Shown here piece after piece: positions 37,792 to 46,082 of a stretch of 47,131 nucleotides of DNA. The position numbers and the translations under genes were made by a program. How positions within the stretch are numbered: position 1 is the stretch's first letter; every line of letters begins with the position of its first letter. The notes beneath the pieces are model-generated. The model did not search any database. It saw nothing but the letters and a program-made list of their open reading frames with translations, and was not told the origin of the DNA. Source of the DNA: Mycolicibacterium novocastrense (lineage in GTDB: Bacteria; Actinomycetota; Actinomycetes; Mycobacteriales; Mycobacteriaceae); NCBI RefSeq assembly GCF_001570485.1, contig NZ_BCTA01000003.1, forward strand, positions 1 through 47,131. The letters are read 5' to 3'.

Positions 37792-38382
37792 TCACTTGAT
37801 TTCGAAGCGGTCCAGGTAGCGTCCGATGAACGCTTGCGCCTCGGCATGACCTCGGGTTATGCCCAGCCCCCGTTCGAGAAGGATGATGCGGGCCAAGCTG
37901 GTGATGATCATAGACATGACTACGGGCGGGAATGCCTCGACGTCTGCGCCGTGCGCCGTCATCGCCGCGGCCACGACGCTTTCTTCGACGCCTCCGAACC
38001 GCTCGGCGTAGGCCGCAATCTCACTGCGGATGGCCTTGCGATGGTTCGCCAGGGCCATGAACTCCATGAACAGCCGCGCCCCGTGGGTGCTGTTGAGGCG
38101 CCACAGCGCGTGCAGGGGTTCGTCGGCACCGGCCGCTTCCCGCTGACGGGACAGGTTCGCCTCGGCGCCTTCGCGCAGCACGGCAAGGAACAGGTCGTCC
38201 ATGCTCGGGAAGTAGTAGTGCACCAGGGCGGGCTTCACCCCGGCCCGGGCGGCCACCCTCCTGGACGTGGCTGCGGCGTACCCCTCGTCGAGCATGACCT
38301 GGGCCGTCGCCTCGATCAGAGCCGAGCGCGCGGCCGACTCCCGACCACCCCTTGACCGCTCGACGACGGGGCTGCTAGACAT
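37792..38382 (-). CDS. TetR-family transcriptional regulator
   Basis: A 196-residue TetR protein. The helix-turn-helix is TSRRVAARAGVKPALVHYYF, followed by PSMDDLFLAVL; the C-terminal ligand domain contains GARLFMEFMALANHRKAIR. It lies between the mmpS operon (same strand, downstream) and the catabolic SDR-P450 operon (divergent), so it could regulate either or both. The start is ATG 38382. A perfect 20-bp palindrome lies 14 bases upstream, the expected place for an operator controlling both divergent promoters. The ligand is unknown; a CoA ester or a hydrophobic pathway intermediate is typical for such clusters. Confidence 0.88.
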   Translation of the reverse strand: MSSSPVVERSRGGRESAARSALIEATAQVMLDEGYAAATSRRVAARAGVKPALVHYYFPSMDDLFLAVLREGAEANLSRQREAAGADEPLHALWRLNSTHGARLFMEFMALANHRKAIRSEIAAYAERFGGVEESVVAAAMTAHGADVEAFPPVVMSMIITSLARIILLERGLGITRGHAEAQAFIGRYLDRFEIK

Positions 38383-38396
38383 GGCGCCAGCCTAGA

Positions 38397-38416
38397 TGTT
38401 GGGCGATCGCCCAACA
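38397..38416. promoter_or_regulatory. Perfect 20-bp palindrome, probable TetR operator
   Basis: TGTTGGGCGATCGCCCAACA is identical to its reverse complement. It sits in the 53-base gap between the TetR gene and the divergent SDR gene, 14 bases before the TetR start and 19 before the SDR start. Length, symmetry and position are those of a TetR-family binding site that would repress both directions. Confidence 0.85.
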
Positions 38417-38435
38417 AGTGAGGGGAGCTGCGGCG

Positions 38436-39272
38436 ATGGCGGGTCGGGTAGCAGACAAGGTCGCGTTCGTCACCGGTGCGGCACGGGGCCAGGGGCGCAG
38501 CCACGCGGTGCGGTTGGCGCAGGAGGGCGCCGACATCATCGCGGTCGACATCTGCCGCGGTTTCGCGGACTCGACCGCACCGGCGGCCACACCCGAGGAC
38601 CTCGCCGAGACCGCCGACATGGTCAAGAACCTCGACCGCCGCGTCGTCACGGCCGAAGTGGACGTCCGCGACTTCGAGGCGCTGAAGTCCGCCGTCGACA
38701 ACGGCGTGGAACAGCTGGGCGGCCTCGACATCGTCGTGGCCAACGCGGGTATCGGCACCACCGGCGTGAAGCTGCACAAGATGGACGAGGACCGCTTCGA
38801 CGAGACGATCGATGTCAACCTCGGCGGCGTATGGAAGACCGTCAAAGCGGCGGTTCCACATCTTCTCGCCGGCGGCCGCGGCGGCTCGATCATCCTCACC
38901 AGCTCGGTCGGCGGCACCAAGGCCTACCCGCAGGTGGGCCACTACATCGCCGCGAAGCACGGTGTCGTCGGGCTGATGCGCACCTTCGCCGTCGAACTCG
39001 GAGCCCACTCGATCCGGGTCAACAGCGTGCACCCGACCCATGTGTGCACGCCGCTGTTGATGAACGAACCGACATACCGGCTGTTTCGTCCGGACCTTCA
39101 GAATCCGGGACCCGATGACCTCGCGCCGATCTGCCAGTCGTTCCACTACCTTCCGATCCCCTGGGTGGAGCCGGTCGACATCAGCAACGCCGTGCTGTTC
39201 CTCGCGTCCGACGAAGCCCGCTACATCACCGGCGTGACTCTGCCCGTCGACGCCGGCAGCCTCCTGAAGTAG
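38436..39272 (+). CDS. Mycofactocin-type SDR oxidoreductase
   Basis: A 278-residue short-chain dehydrogenase. The cofactor motif is TGAARGQGRSHAV, then ANAG. The catalytic Ser lies in LTSSVGG and Tyr-Lys in YIAAK. The extended segment after strand 2 (VDICRGF...ATPEDLAETADMV) is typical of the SDR group that holds its NAD tightly and relies on mycofactocin as electron acceptor. It probably oxidises a secondary alcohol of the pathway substrate. ATG 38436 follows GAGGGGA; GTG 38418 is rejected because it lies against the operator. It is the first gene of an operon with the P450, ten bases apart. Confidence 0.9.
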   Translation: MAGRVADKVAFVTGAARGQGRSHAVRLAQEGADIIAVDICRGFADSTAPAATPEDLAETADMVKNLDRRVVTAEVDVRDFEALKSAVDNGVEQLGGLDIVVANAGIGTTGVKLHKMDEDRFDETIDVNLGGVWKTVKAAVPHLLAGGRGGSIILTSSVGGTKAYPQVGHYIAAKHGVVGLMRTFAVELGAHSIRVNSVHPTHVCTPLLMNEPTYRLFRPDLQNPGPDDLAPICQSFHYLPIPWVEPVDISNAVLFLASDEARYITGVTLPVDAGSLLK

Positions 39273-39281
39273 GGAGAACCG

Positions 39282-40496
39282 ATGACCGCTGTTGACGAGC
39301 AGGCCCACGGCAGCGCCGTTTACTACGACCCGTACCGGGTGGACATCGTCGCGGACCCGTATCCGACGTATGCCCGCCTGCGCGAGGAAGCCCCGCTCTA
39401 CTACAACGAGCCCTACGACTTCTGGGCGTTGTCCCGCCACGATGACGTCGAGCGCGCGCTGCTGGACTGGCAGACGTTCTCCAACAGCCGGGGAGACATC
39501 CTCGAACTCATCCAGTCGGAGTTCGAGATGCCCAAAGGCGTGATGATGATGGAGGATCCGCCGGTTCACACGATGCTTCGCGGCTTGATGTCGCGGGTGT
39601 TCACCCCGCGCCGAATGGCCGCGCTCGAGGACCAGATCCGCCAGTACTGCGTCAACTGCCTCAACCCGCTGGTCGGCTCCGATCGCTTCGACATCATCGC
39701 CGAACTCGCGTCGATGATGCCCATGCGCGTCATCGGCATGTTGCTCGGCATCCCCGAATCCGAGCAGGTGTCGGTGCGCGACGCCAACGACGCGAGCCTG
39801 CGCACCAAGCCCGGCTCACCCATGAAGGTGGTACGCGCGGACAAGATCGCCGACGGCAGCATCTACGCCGAATACGTTGACTGGCGCGCGAAGAACCCCT
39901 CCGACGACTTGATGACCGCCCTTCTCAACGTCGAGTTCACCGACGAGAACGGCGTGACGCGCAAGCTCACCCGCAAGGAGGTGCTGCATTACACGCAGGT
40001 CGTCGCGGGCGCCGGCAACGAGACCACGGGCCGACTCATCGGGTGGCTGGCCAAAGTCCTCGCCGAGCACCCCGATCAGCGCCGCGAAGTGGTGCAGGAC
40101 CGGTCGCTGCTGCAGCGTGTGGTCGACGAGACGTTGCGATACGAGCCGACCGGTCACAACGTGGCACGTTTGGTCACAAGGGATTTCGAGGCGCACGGGC
40201 AGACCGTGCCGGCGGGCAGTGCGATACTCCTGATGTTCGGGGCGGCCAACCGGGATCCGCGCCGCTACGACAATCCGGACACGTTCGACATCCACCGCGA
40301 CAACATCAGCCATATCACGTTCGGCAAAGGGGTGCACTACTGCCTGGGCGCCAACCTCGCCCGGCTGGAGGGGCGGGTCGCGCTCGACGAACTGCTCAAC
40401 CGGTGGCCGGAGTGGGACATCGACACCGAGACGGCGCGTCTGGCGCCGACGTCGACGGTTCGTGGCTGGGAGCGGCTCGACGTCGTGTTGCCCTGA
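39282..40496 (+). CDS. Cytochrome P450
   Basis: A 404-residue bacterial class I P450. The I-helix oxygen-binding motif is AGAGNETTGR. The ExxR pair is in VVDETLRYEP, and the heme-binding loop is FGKGVHYCLGANLAR with the axial Cys. It needs a ferredoxin and reductase, which are not encoded in this window. It probably hydroxylates a hydrophobic substrate at the start of the pathway. The start is ATG 39282 with AGGGAGA upstream. A perfect hairpin terminator lies downstream, ending the SDR-P450 operon. I cannot place it in a numbered CYP family with confidence. Confidence 0.93.
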   Translation: MTAVDEQAHGSAVYYDPYRVDIVADPYPTYARLREEAPLYYNEPYDFWALSRHDDVERALLDWQTFSNSRGDILELIQSEFEMPKGVMMMEDPPVHTMLRGLMSRVFTPRRMAALEDQIRQYCVNCLNPLVGSDRFDIIAELASMMPMRVIGMLLGIPESEQVSVRDANDASLRTKPGSPMKVVRADKIADGSIYAEYVDWRAKNPSDDLMTALLNVEFTDENGVTRKLTRKEVLHYTQVVAGAGNETTGRLIGWLAKVLAEHPDQRREVVQDRSLLQRVVDETLRYEPTGHNVARLVTRDFEAHGQTVPAGSAILLMFGAANRDPRRYDNPDTFDIHRDNISHITFGKGVHYCLGANLARLEGRVALDELLNRWPEWDIDTETARLAPTSTVRGWERLDVVLP

Positions 40497-40516
40497 GGCG
40501 GGCGGCTCCCGGCTTA

Positions 40517-40557
40517 ACGGGTTGATCGCACGCACCTGGTGAGGGCGATCAACCCGT
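40517..40557 (+). terminator. Hairpin terminator after the P450 gene
   Basis: A perfect 13-bp inverted repeat, ACGGGTTGATCGC / GCGATCAACCCGT (40517-40529 and 40545-40557), with a 15-base loop lies 20 bases after the P450 stop. No T-tract follows. It closes the SDR-P450 transcript. Confidence 0.8.
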
Positions 40558-40609
40558 CAAGTGAAGAAAGACCTGTTTGCGACGGCGCAAATTCGGGCAA
40601 GCTCGACGC

Positions 40610-40849
40610 ATGAGCAAGATCATTTCTCGTGCGATGGTCCTCGCCACCGCTGCCGCCCCGATAGCCGCGTTCTCGATCGCCACGGCGGCATCCGGTGGGG
40701 CTCAACCCATCAACTGTCCGAACGGACAGTGGTGGGATCCGATAGACAACGTGTGCCGGGGGCCCGTGGCGACCGCGCCGTTGGCGTGCGCGCCAGGCGA
40801 GTATTGGAACCCGATCACCAACGTTTGTCGCCCACTCGGGCAGTACTAG
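40610..40849 (+). CDS. Small secreted protein with duplicated Cys-Trp motif
   Basis: A 79-residue protein. The signal peptide (MSKIISRAMVLATAAAPIAA onward) is followed by a mature part of ~40 residues with two copies of one motif: CPNGQWWDPIDNVCRGP and CAPGEYWNPITNVCRPL, that is C-x2-G-x2-W-x-P-x2-N-V-C-R. Each copy probably forms one disulfide. Similar short secreted repeat proteins occur in mycobacteria, but I cannot name a function. ATG 40610 is preferred over 40577 because it gives a normal signal peptide. Hairpins lie on both sides, so it may be its own transcript. Confidence 0.75.
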   Translation: MSKIISRAMVLATAAAPIAAFSIATAASGGAQPINCPNGQWWDPIDNVCRGPVATAPLACAPGEYWNPITNVCRPLGQY

Positions 40850-40896
40850 CGGTCGGCCGGGGGTCGACTTGTCCGACGTCGGCACTGGCCGCAGCG

Positions 40897-40935
40897 GAAA
40901 GCCCGCGCACCGGGCCTAGGGCTTTCTTGCTATTT
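40897..40935 (+). terminator. Rho-independent terminator with T-tract
   Basis: GAAAGCCC (40897-40904) pairs with GGGCTTTC (40919-40926) around a 14-base loop, followed by TTGCTATTTTT. It lies ~50 bases after the small secreted protein gene. The T-rich tail leads straight into a possible promoter for the Rieske oxygenase gene. Confidence 0.7.
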
Positions 40936-40939
40936 TTGC

Positions 40940-40945
40940 TAGTTT
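40940..40945 (+). promoter_or_regulatory. Candidate extended -10 promoter of the Rieske operon
   Basis: TGC-TAGTTT (TGN plus TANNNT) forms an extended -10 element in the A/T-rich stretch before the Rieske gene. It would start transcription near 40952, ~35 bases before GTG 40987, whose AGGAGGG ribosome-binding site is at 40973-40979. No clear -35 is seen, as expected for extended -10 promoters. Confidence 0.45.
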
Positions 40946-40986
40946 AGTCCTGCCGTGCCGGTTGTCGCGGGCAGGAGGGCGAGCGG

Positions 40987-42360
40987 GTGGATTCGCGATC
41001 GGGTCCTGGGGACCAGACACCGCTTGCCGTGCCGTGGCGGGTCCAGGCCGCCGACCGGATACCCAAACAGCGTTATTACGATCCCGATTTCTACGCACTC
41101 GAAACCGAGATGCTCTGGCCTCGGGTGTGGCAGATGGCGTGCCGGCTGGAGGAGATTCCGCAACCCGGCGACTTCGTCGAGTACGAGATTCTCGACCAGT
41201 CGGTCATCGTCGTGCGGGTCGATGTGAGCACGGTAAGCGCGTACTACAACGCGTGCCGGCACCGCGGCATGAAACTGGTGGAGGGGCGCGGCTCGCGTCG
41301 CAGCCTCGTCTGCCCGTTCCACGGCTGGTGTTGGAGTCTCGACGGGACGAACACGTTCGTACTGCGACAGGACGCATTCGACGAGACCAACATGTGCGCC
41401 GAGGATCTGGCGCTCGCGAGGGTCCGCTGCGAGCTCTGGGGCGGTTGTGCGTGGATCAACCTCGACGACACCGCACCGCCCCTGCGGGACTGCGTCGAAC
41501 CCTTCGCCTCCCGGCACGACGAGTGGAACGTCGCGGCGTTGCGCACCGAGTGGTGGAAGTCGTGCCTGTTGCCGGTGAACTGGAAGCTCGCAACGGCGGC
41601 GTTCATGGAGGGCTACCACGTACCCCAGACCCATCCGCAACTTCTGCCGTCATCGTTTCAGCCGGAAGCCAACTCGGTGCACCCCGTCGTGCAGAGCAGC
41701 CTTCACTTCATGCGTACCCTCGGCTCCGGGATGGGCGGCATGACGCACGAGAATGATCTGCGGGTCGCCGAGGGATTGCAGAGCATCTCGTTACCGGACG
41801 ACCCCGCCGAGGCCTTGACGGCATGGCGGAGCGCCGTCAATGACGGTGTCACCCAATGGCATCGGTCCCGGGGCTGCGATTTCCCCGACCTCAACGACCT
41901 GGACCGCCGGGGCGTCATCGACCCGATCGGGTTCTGCTTCCCCCACTACTTCCTGCTGCCGCAGTACAGCAGCGCATCGTCGTACCGGATCCGCCCACTG
42001 GGCCCCGAGGAGACGCTCTTCGAGATCTGGTCGCTCACCCGCTACCCCGGTGACCGTTCCCCGGGCCGGCCCACACCCCCCGAACCGTTGGCACCGGACG
42101 ATCCGAGCTGGCCGACCATCCCGGGCCAGGACTTCTCGAATCTGCCTCGTCAACAGAAAGGGCTGCACGCCAAGGGGTTCGAATACATGCGGTTGTCGGA
42201 CCAGATCGAGGGCCTGATCTCCAATTTCGAACGCCTCATCGACGGGTTCCTGGCCGGTCTGCCGTACGAGCGCCTGGTTCCGGCGACCCAGAAGACCAAC
42301 ACGACCATCGACGTGCCGGTCGCGGATCTCGGCCTGGGCGAACGAGTTCCGGCGTGGTGA
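40987..42360 (+). CDS. Rieske non-heme iron oxygenase, alpha subunit
   Basis: A 457-residue oxygenase. The Rieske [2Fe-2S] ligands are Cys90, His92, Cys109 and His112 (CRHRGMKL ... CPFHGW). The catalytic domain begins at WKSCLLPVNWKLATAAFMEG, with the mononuclear iron histidines probably in GYHVPQTHPQ. It needs a reductase, which is not present here. Family members hydroxylate aromatic rings, steroids (KshA) or carboxylic acids. The start is GTG 40987 behind AGGAGGG. The stop overlaps the next gene as GTGA, so it is coupled to the KSTD-like flavoprotein, which suggests a steroid- or terpenoid-like substrate. Confidence 0.93.
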   Translation: MDSRSGPGDQTPLAVPWRVQAADRIPKQRYYDPDFYALETEMLWPRVWQMACRLEEIPQPGDFVEYEILDQSVIVVRVDVSTVSAYYNACRHRGMKLVEGRGSRRSLVCPFHGWCWSLDGTNTFVLRQDAFDETNMCAEDLALARVRCELWGGCAWINLDDTAPPLRDCVEPFASRHDEWNVAALRTEWWKSCLLPVNWKLATAAFMEGYHVPQTHPQLLPSSFQPEANSVHPVVQSSLHFMRTLGSGMGGMTHENDLRVAEGLQSISLPDDPAEALTAWRSAVNDGVTQWHRSRGCDFPDLNDLDRRGVIDPIGFCFPHYFLLPQYSSASSYRIRPLGPEETLFEIWSLTRYPGDRSPGRPTPPEPLAPDDPSWPTIPGQDFSNLPRQQKGLHAKGFEYMRLSDQIEGLISNFERLIDGFLAGLPYERLVPATQKTNTTIDVPVADLGLGERVPAW

Positions 42361-44027
42361 GCTGGGACCGGTCGGTCGATCTTCTGATCGTCGGCAGCGG
42401 CGGGGGAGGGATGGTCGCGGCGCTGACGGCACTGGACTCGGGCCTGGAGCCGCTGGTGCTCGAGAAGCAGGACTTGATCGGCGGATCGACCGGCATGTCC
42501 GGCGGCATGGTGTGGCTGCCCGACAACCCGCTGATGAAGGCCGCCGGCATACCGGATTCCCACGCCGACGGCATGGCGTACTTCGAGGACGTCGTCGGGG
42601 ACATCGGCGAGGCGTCGTCGTACGCGCGACGGGAGATGTTCCTGACCGCCGGCAACGAGATGATCGACTTTCTTGTCCGCCGCGGTGTTCGGCTCGTGCG
42701 GTGTCCCGGTTGGAGCGACTATTACCCGAACCACAAGGGCGGCAACGCCGCCGGCCGTGCGGTCGAAGGCGTCCCGTACGACGCGGCCGCTCTGGGGGCC
42801 TGGAGCGACAGGGTCCAGCCGTCGATGGGCAAGAACTACGGCTTCGTGATCAAGACCAACGAGTTGCGCGCGGTGCAGTACTTCAACCGCTCCCCACGGG
42901 CATTCGCCACGGCGATGCGGGTGTTCCTGCGCACCAGGGCGGCGCGGTTGCGGCGGCGCGAAATGCTCACCAATGGTGCGTCGTTGATCGGCCAGATGCT
43001 CAAGGCCATGCTGGATCAGCGACCCGAGCCGCCGATCTGGACCGGAGCCGCACTCGACGATCTCCTCGTCGAAGACGGCAGGGTGGTCGGGGCCCGAGTG
43101 GCCAGGGGCGGATCGACGGTGAACATCCAAGCGCGTGAGGGTGTGCTGCTCGCGGCGGGCGGATTCAGCCGCAACGCCGATATGCGGCGCCGCTACAGCG
43201 GCCGTCAGCCCAACGACGGTCAGTGGTCGATCGCGAACGCGGGTGACACCGGCGAAGCCCTGCGGACGGCGATGGCACTGGGAGCGAAGACGGACCTGCT
43301 GGACGAGGCTTGGTGGCTGCCAATGGTTTTCCTCGCCGATCCCGGCGCCGCGTCGCTGGGTTCGGGCCGTCAGCGGCCCGGTGCGATCTACGTCGATGGC
43401 AGCGGTAAGCGGTTCTGCAACGAGTCGAATTCCTATGTCGAGGTGGGTAAGGCGATGTACGCGGCGAAGGCCGTCCCGTGCTGGCAGGTATTCGACCAGG
43501 GTTACGTCGGTCGGTATGTGTCGGGTGCCAACCCGTTCAAGAAGCGCGGTATCTCCCAGGCGCTCATCGAACAGGGTGCGGTCAAACGGGCGGTCACCGT
43601 CGGCGAATTGGCCCGGCAGATCGACGTCCCGCCTCAGGCCCTGGCGCAGACCATCGAGCGCTTCAACGGGTTCGCCGCCGACGGTCTCGACCCCGACTTC
43701 GGACGCGGCCAGTCGGCATACAACATCTGCCTCGGCGACCCCGGTTACAAACCCAACGCCGCGCTGGGCCCGCTCAACCGGCCCCCGTTTTACGCCACTC
43801 GGGTGTTCCCGGCCGACGTCGGCACGTGCGGGGGAGTGATCACCAACGAGCACGCCCAGGTGATCGACGAGTCCGACCGCGTGATCGAGGGGCTGTACGC
43901 GACGGGAAACATCACCGCTACCGTGATGGGTCGCAAGTACCTCGGCGCTGGAGGCAGCATCGCCAACACGATGATCTTCGGCTACGTCGCGGCCCGGCAC
44001 GCCGCGACTAATTCTCGCGTTCGATGA
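42354..44027 (+). CDS. 3-ketosteroid-delta1-dehydrogenase-like FAD flavoprotein
   Basis: A 557-residue flavoprotein of the fumarate reductase/KSTD family. The FAD site is LLIVGSGGGGMVAAL, followed by LEKQDLIGGSTGMSGGMVWLP. The C-terminal motif ATVMGRKYLGAGGSIANTM has Tyr followed four residues later by Gly, as in the catalytic Tyr487/Gly491 of Rhodococcus KstD1. It probably introduces a double bond next to a ketone. GTG 42354 is used; GTG 42357 gives the exact GTGA overlap with the Rieske stop. Its 3' end overlaps the facing crotonase gene by 20 bases. Whether the substrate is a steroid cannot be told from sequence. Confidence 0.9.
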   Translation: MVSWDRSVDLLIVGSGGGGMVAALTALDSGLEPLVLEKQDLIGGSTGMSGGMVWLPDNPLMKAAGIPDSHADGMAYFEDVVGDIGEASSYARREMFLTAGNEMIDFLVRRGVRLVRCPGWSDYYPNHKGGNAAGRAVEGVPYDAAALGAWSDRVQPSMGKNYGFVIKTNELRAVQYFNRSPRAFATAMRVFLRTRAARLRRREMLTNGASLIGQMLKAMLDQRPEPPIWTGAALDDLLVEDGRVVGARVARGGSTVNIQAREGVLLAAGGFSRNADMRRRYSGRQPNDGQWSIANAGDTGEALRTAMALGAKTDLLDEAWWLPMVFLADPGAASLGSGRQRPGAIYVDGSGKRFCNESNSYVEVGKAMYAAKAVPCWQVFDQGYVGRYVSGANPFKKRGISQALIEQGAVKRAVTVGELARQIDVPPQALAQTIERFNGFAADGLDPDFGRGQSAYNICLGDPGYKPNAALGPLNRPPFYATRVFPADVGTCGGVITNEHAQVIDESDRVIEGLYATGNITATVMGRKYLGAGGSIANTMIFGYVAARHAATNSRVR

Positions 44028-44853
44028 ATTCTGTTGGCTTCAAACCTGATTCGATGAGCTGACGCCGACGGTCCTGCACGTCGGTGGCGGCGCCGACCAT
44101 GTTGGTCAGGATGTGACTGACCTGCAGGTGCACGCGCATGCCCATCAGCTCGTACGCCCGCTTGACGTTGTTCTTCACCGCCATCAGCGTGGTGAGCGGG
44201 ATCTGGCCGATGCGCCGGGCCATGTCCTCGACGGTGTCCTCGAGGTCGTCGGGCGCGACCACCTTGTTCAGGAGCCCCCACTCCAGCGCCTCGTGCGCGG
44301 ACAACTTCGGCGCAAGCAGCAGCCAGTCCATGGTGCGGTGCCAGTTCATCAGTAGCCACGGTTCGATCATGGTGTGGCCGCCCGGTTCACCGAGGCTCTG
44401 CGCCAACGGCATCTGGAAGTAGGCGTCGTCGGCTGCGACGCAGAAGTCGGTCAGCAGGCCCAGGTAGATGCCGCCGCCCATGCAGTAGCCGTGTATCTGC
44501 GAGATCGTCGGCTTGGGAAACTCCCACAAGTACAGCGTCGGCCATAGGAACAGGTCGGCCGTGCCCTTGTACAAGTCCTCGAAGGTGTCGCCGAAGTCAG
44601 GGTAGGGGTTCTCGTCGGGGCCCCAGCGCGCGACGTGGCCTCCGCAGAACCCCTTGCCGTTGGCCTTCAGGATCACAACCTTGATCTCCTTGTCGCGGTC
44701 GGCCTCCCGTAGGCAAGCGTCGACGTCCTGAACCAGATTCGCGTCCTTGGTGTTGGCCTTGTCCGGGCGGTTGAGGATGATCCGCGCGATCGGCGGTTCG
44801 CGCTCGTAGATCACCGACGCGAGGGTGCGCCGTTCCACGGATGACGGGTTCAT
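44008..44853 (-). CDS. Enoyl-CoA hydratase/isomerase family protein
   Basis: A 281-residue crotonase-fold protein. The N-terminal part has IARIILNRPDKANTKD. The first oxyanion-hole segment is GKGFCGGHVARW and the second is IHGYCMGGGIYLGLLTDFCVA. A long aromatic insert (NPYPDFGDTFEDLYKG...LFLWPTLYLWEF) lies between them and is unusual. It probably hydrates or cleaves a bulky CoA ester. The start is ATG 44853 behind AGGAGAACCG, eight bases after the CoA-transferase stop. The open frame upstream to 45114 lies within that gene. Confidence 0.9.
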   Translation of the reverse strand: MNPSSVERRTLASVIYEREPPIARIILNRPDKANTKDANLVQDVDACLREADRDKEIKVVILKANGKGFCGGHVARWGPDENPYPDFGDTFEDLYKGTADLFLWPTLYLWEFPKPTISQIHGYCMGGGIYLGLLTDFCVAADDAYFQMPLAQSLGEPGGHTMIEPWLLMNWHRTMDWLLLAPKLSAHEALEWGLLNKVVAPDDLEDTVEDMARRIGQIPLTTLMAVKNNVKRAYELMGMRVHLQVSHILTNMVGAATDVQDRRRQLIESGLKPTEFIEREN

Positions 44854-44861
44854 CGGTTCTC

Positions 44862-46082
44862 CTAGAGGATCGCGCCTCGGTCTTTCGCGGTGGCGATGTC
44901 GTCCCAGTCCAAGCCCAACTCCAGCAGGATCTCCTCGGTGTGTTGACCGTGTTCGGGGGCCCGGGCCGGCTCCGGCGGGGTTTCGTCGAACTGCACAGGT
45001 GCGGCGACGACCTGGTATTCGTTGCCGTGGTCGTCGGCGTTGGAAATGACGTACCCGTTCGGCCCGACCTGCGGATCGTTCAGTGTTTCTTTCGGGGTGG
45101 CCAGCGCGGCCCACACCCCGGGTTCATCAGCGAGTGCCTCACGCCAGTGCGCCAAGTCTTTGGCCGCGATCGCCTCGCCCACCAGAGCGCAGGCCTCGGT
45201 GGCGTTCGCGATGAGGTTGCTGGACGGGACGAACCGTTCGTCGGTGGCGAGCTCGGGCAGCCCGATGCGCGCACAGAAACCGGCCCAGAACCGATCCGGC
45301 TGCAGAAACACCAGCTGAAGCCACCGGTCATCCTTCGTCTTGTAGCGGTTGACGAGGGGGTTGATCGCGAGACCGGGTGGCGCACCGGGGATACCGTCGA
45401 TGCCGAACAGGTCCGCAACGGAGATCGACGGGGCGATGGTCCACATCGCCTGCGCCAGAAGCGATGAGTCGACGATCGACGGCTCGCCGGTGCGCTCCCG
45501 ATGGAACAGTGCGGCACAGACGCCGCCGGCGAGCGTGATGCCGCCCTGGAGGTCCCCGAACCCCGGTCCCTGTACCGCCGGTGTCTCCGTGCCGAACGGC
45601 GTCAGGGTGTAGGCGACTCCGCCCCGGGACAGATATGTTGCGGCGTCGAATCCGCCCTTGTCGCGGTCCGGGCCCCGCACGCCGGTGCCGGTTCCGCGGG
45701 CGATGATGATTCTGGGGTTGAAAGCCCGGACGTCGTCGACCGTCAGCCGGGCCCGTTCCAAGGGGCCGGGCAACCAGTTGGTCAGGAAGACATCGGCCGT
45801 CGCCAATAGGCGCCCGAAGTGTTCGCGACCGGTGTCGGACTTGATGTCGAGTGCGATGCTGCGCTTGCCGCGGTTTCCGATTTCGAGAATGAAGTCCACC
45901 TTCGCGCGTGCGGCGTCCTTGGTGAACCCGCCGATCACCAACGCCCGGCCGGGGTCGCCCGCCTTCACGTCCTCGACCTTGATGACGTCAGCGCCCCAGT
46001 CCGCCAACGCGGCCCCGGCAGACGGCACGTAGGTCCACGATGCGAGTTCCACCACGCGAACGCCGCTCAGTACGCCTGTCAC
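44862..46082 (-). CDS. Class III CoA-transferase (CaiB/BaiF family)
   Basis: A 406-residue family III CoA-transferase. The N-terminus VLSGVRVVELASWTYVPSAGAALADWGADVIKVE is diagnostic. Later it has RGKRSIALDIKSDTGREHFGRLLATADVFLTNW and GPGFGDLQGGITLAGGVCAALFHRERTG. Such enzymes move CoA between carboxylic acids, and here it probably activates a pathway acid. The start is GTG 46082, overlapping the acyl-CoA dehydrogenase stop (GTGA). The crotonase gene follows eight bases after its stop, so the three genes form one operon running towards the Rieske-KSTD operon. Confidence 0.93.
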   Translation of the reverse strand: MTGVLSGVRVVELASWTYVPSAGAALADWGADVIKVEDVKAGDPGRALVIGGFTKDAARAKVDFILEIGNRGKRSIALDIKSDTGREHFGRLLATADVFLTNWLPGPLERARLTVDDVRAFNPRIIIARGTGTGVRGPDRDKGGFDAATYLSRGGVAYTLTPFGTETPAVQGPGFGDLQGGITLAGGVCAALFHRERTGEPSIVDSSLLAQAMWTIAPSISVADLFGIDGIPGAPPGLAINPLVNRYKTKDDRWLQLVFLQPDRFWAGFCARIGLPELATDERFVPSSNLIANATEACALVGEAIAAKDLAHWREALADEPGVWAALATPKETLNDPQVGPNGYVISNADDHGNEYQVVAAPVQFDETPPEPARAPEHGQHTEEILLELGLDWDDIATAKDRGAIL

